Positions 37,185-37,915 of a stretch of DNA of 37,915 nt are shown in pieces. The stretch is taken from the IMG/VR virus record IMGVR_UViG_3300022858_000626, positions 1 through 37,915 of that record, one strand, 5' to 3'. Both the position numbers and the translations under genes were made by a program. This DNA is from a virus. The first letter of the stretch is position 1. The number at the start of each line of letters is the position of its first letter. The notes beneath the pieces are model-generated. The model was not told the DNA's origin. It was given only the letters and a program-made list of their open reading frames with translations, and did no database searches.

Positions 37185-37915
37185 ATGGCAAAAGTTCAAG
37201 ATTCAACAAATCTTTATACTCCTGATACTCTTATAGTTGATGCTAGCGGGCATAGTCCATTTACTACAATTACTAGTGCTCTTACAGCAGCAACAGACAT
37301 GGGTTACACGGCTGTTAATATATATATTAGACCAGGTACATATACAGAAGATTTAACTCTTGTTGATTCATTCTCTTTAACTGGCTCTAATTATGAAGGA
37401 GTTATTGTTAATGGTACTCATACTATTCCATTAGCTGGTGATTTTAGAATAAAGAATATTACCTTTCAACAGTTAACACCTGCAACAAATATATTTATTG
37501 AATCAGGCGCAAGCTCATGTGGTTGCAGATTCAATAATTGTTATTTTTACCCTGATAGTGGCGCAAGCTTTAATCTTCCTACAAGCACAGGGACTGTTAA
37601 TCTTTCTAGATGTAATGGCTCTGCTGTAACATCAGATTCTGTATTTAATAATGCTGCTTCTGCTTCTTTTTATCTTATTAATTCAAGTATGGGCAAAGGT
37701 GCTGTTGCAACAACTGCAAATGGAGATGTTCTTCTTAGGGATAGTAGCCTTAAAGTGCATTTAACGCTATCTGGTGCTGCAACATGTAATATGTTTGGAT
37801 CTTATCTTTATGGCTCTTTAACAGCATCTGATACAGTTGTTACTAAAATATGGTTCTCACAATTTGTTACCGGAGTGAATACCCCAATAACTGCCAATGT
37901 TGGAACCTCTGTATT
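37185..37915 (+). CDS. Pectin-lyase-like tail fibre, truncated by window end
   Basis: 243 complete codons from the ATG at 37185, open to the last base. Opening 'DTLIVDASGHSPFTTITSAL' and 'AVNIYIRPGTYTEDLTLVDS' repeat the beta-helix start of the 573-aa protein just upstream (PFATIQSAI, MIRPGTYDEAL), so this is a tandem paralogue. TTTAAGGATT precedes it. The missing C-terminus may be the fragment at 1-267, with a middle portion absent from the window. Confidence 0.75.
   Translation, partial: MAKVQDSTNLYTPDTLIVDASGHSPFTTITSALTAATDMGYTAVNIYIRPGTYTEDLTLVDSFSLTGSNYEGVIVNGTHTIPLAGDFRIKNITFQQLTPATNIFIESGASSCGCRFNNCYFYPDSGASFNLPTSTGTVNLSRCNGSAVTSDSVFNNAASASFYLINSSMGKGAVATTANGDVLLRDSSLKVHLTLSGAATCNMFGSYLYGSLTASDTVVTKIWFSQFVTGVNTPITANVGTSV

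Overview
The window is almost the whole genome, or a near-complete contig, of an AT-rich, tailed, podovirus-like double-stranded DNA phage or prophage. The evidence is a dense gene-by-gene virion module: RusA resolvase, small and large terminase, a long P22-type portal, a scaffold, an N4-gp56-type major capsid protein, a head-tail adaptor, a tail nozzle-like protein, two or three internal/ejection-type proteins and a long tail-fibre cassette. There is no tail tube, tail sheath or tape-measure gene. All three stop codons are used as stops in sister genes, so the standard bacterial code applies. The two ends of the window are the 5' and 3' parts of closely similar pectin-lyase-like tail-fibre genes. 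This fits a circular or circularly permuted molecule cut inside the fibre cassette, although the two ends do not join in frame. The host cannot be read directly. Signal peptides on cargo proteins imply a host with a Sec system, and one secreted glycine-rich cargo protein reminds me, from memory only, of families expanded in Dependentiae (Babeliae), intracellular bacteria of protists.

Layout. 1-3.7 kb: tail-fibre cassette on +, with small C1q-like fibre proteins sharing an N-terminal MATNN tag and one fibre gene interrupted by a single in-frame TGA. 3.8-6.3 kb: leftward early operon (RHH regulator, two ERF-like annealases, SSB, small unknowns) driven by a promoter whose -35/-10 spacer is a perfect palindrome. 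6.3-7.5 kb: non-coding, strongly structured control region, with tandem hairpins, a leftward terminator, a rightward extended -10 promoter with a 56-aa ORF, and a duplicated leader that carries the ribosome-binding site and first 12 codons of the replication gene. 7.5-9.4 kb: large winged-helix replication-like protein containing a GC-rich 30-bp tandem repeat (possible origin). 9.5-16.3 kb: rusA, terminase, two tiny membrane ORFs, portal, small genes, scaffold.

16.3-19.6 kb: a leftward accessory island sits between scaffold and capsid genes. It encodes a small RHH protein, a catalytically dead RNase HI-like protein, two unknowns, a thymidine kinase with a signal peptide, a secreted glycine-rich protein and a four-helix membrane protein. 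19.8-31 kb: capsid, decoration-like protein, connector, tail and ejection proteins. 31-31.8 kb: an Arc/CopG-type RHH gene with an operator cluster and a secreted/membrane protein, in the position P22 uses for its immI region. 31.8-37.9 kb: three tandem paralogous small proteins and large tail fibres.

No integrase, DNA polymerase, endolysin, classical holin, tRNA, CRISPR array or insertion sequence was recognised. The most notable points are the thymidine kinase with a signal peptide, the dead RNase H in the capsid-interrupting island, the duplicated leader/mini-ORF ahead of the replication gene, and the single in-frame UGA in an otherwise intact fibre gene.
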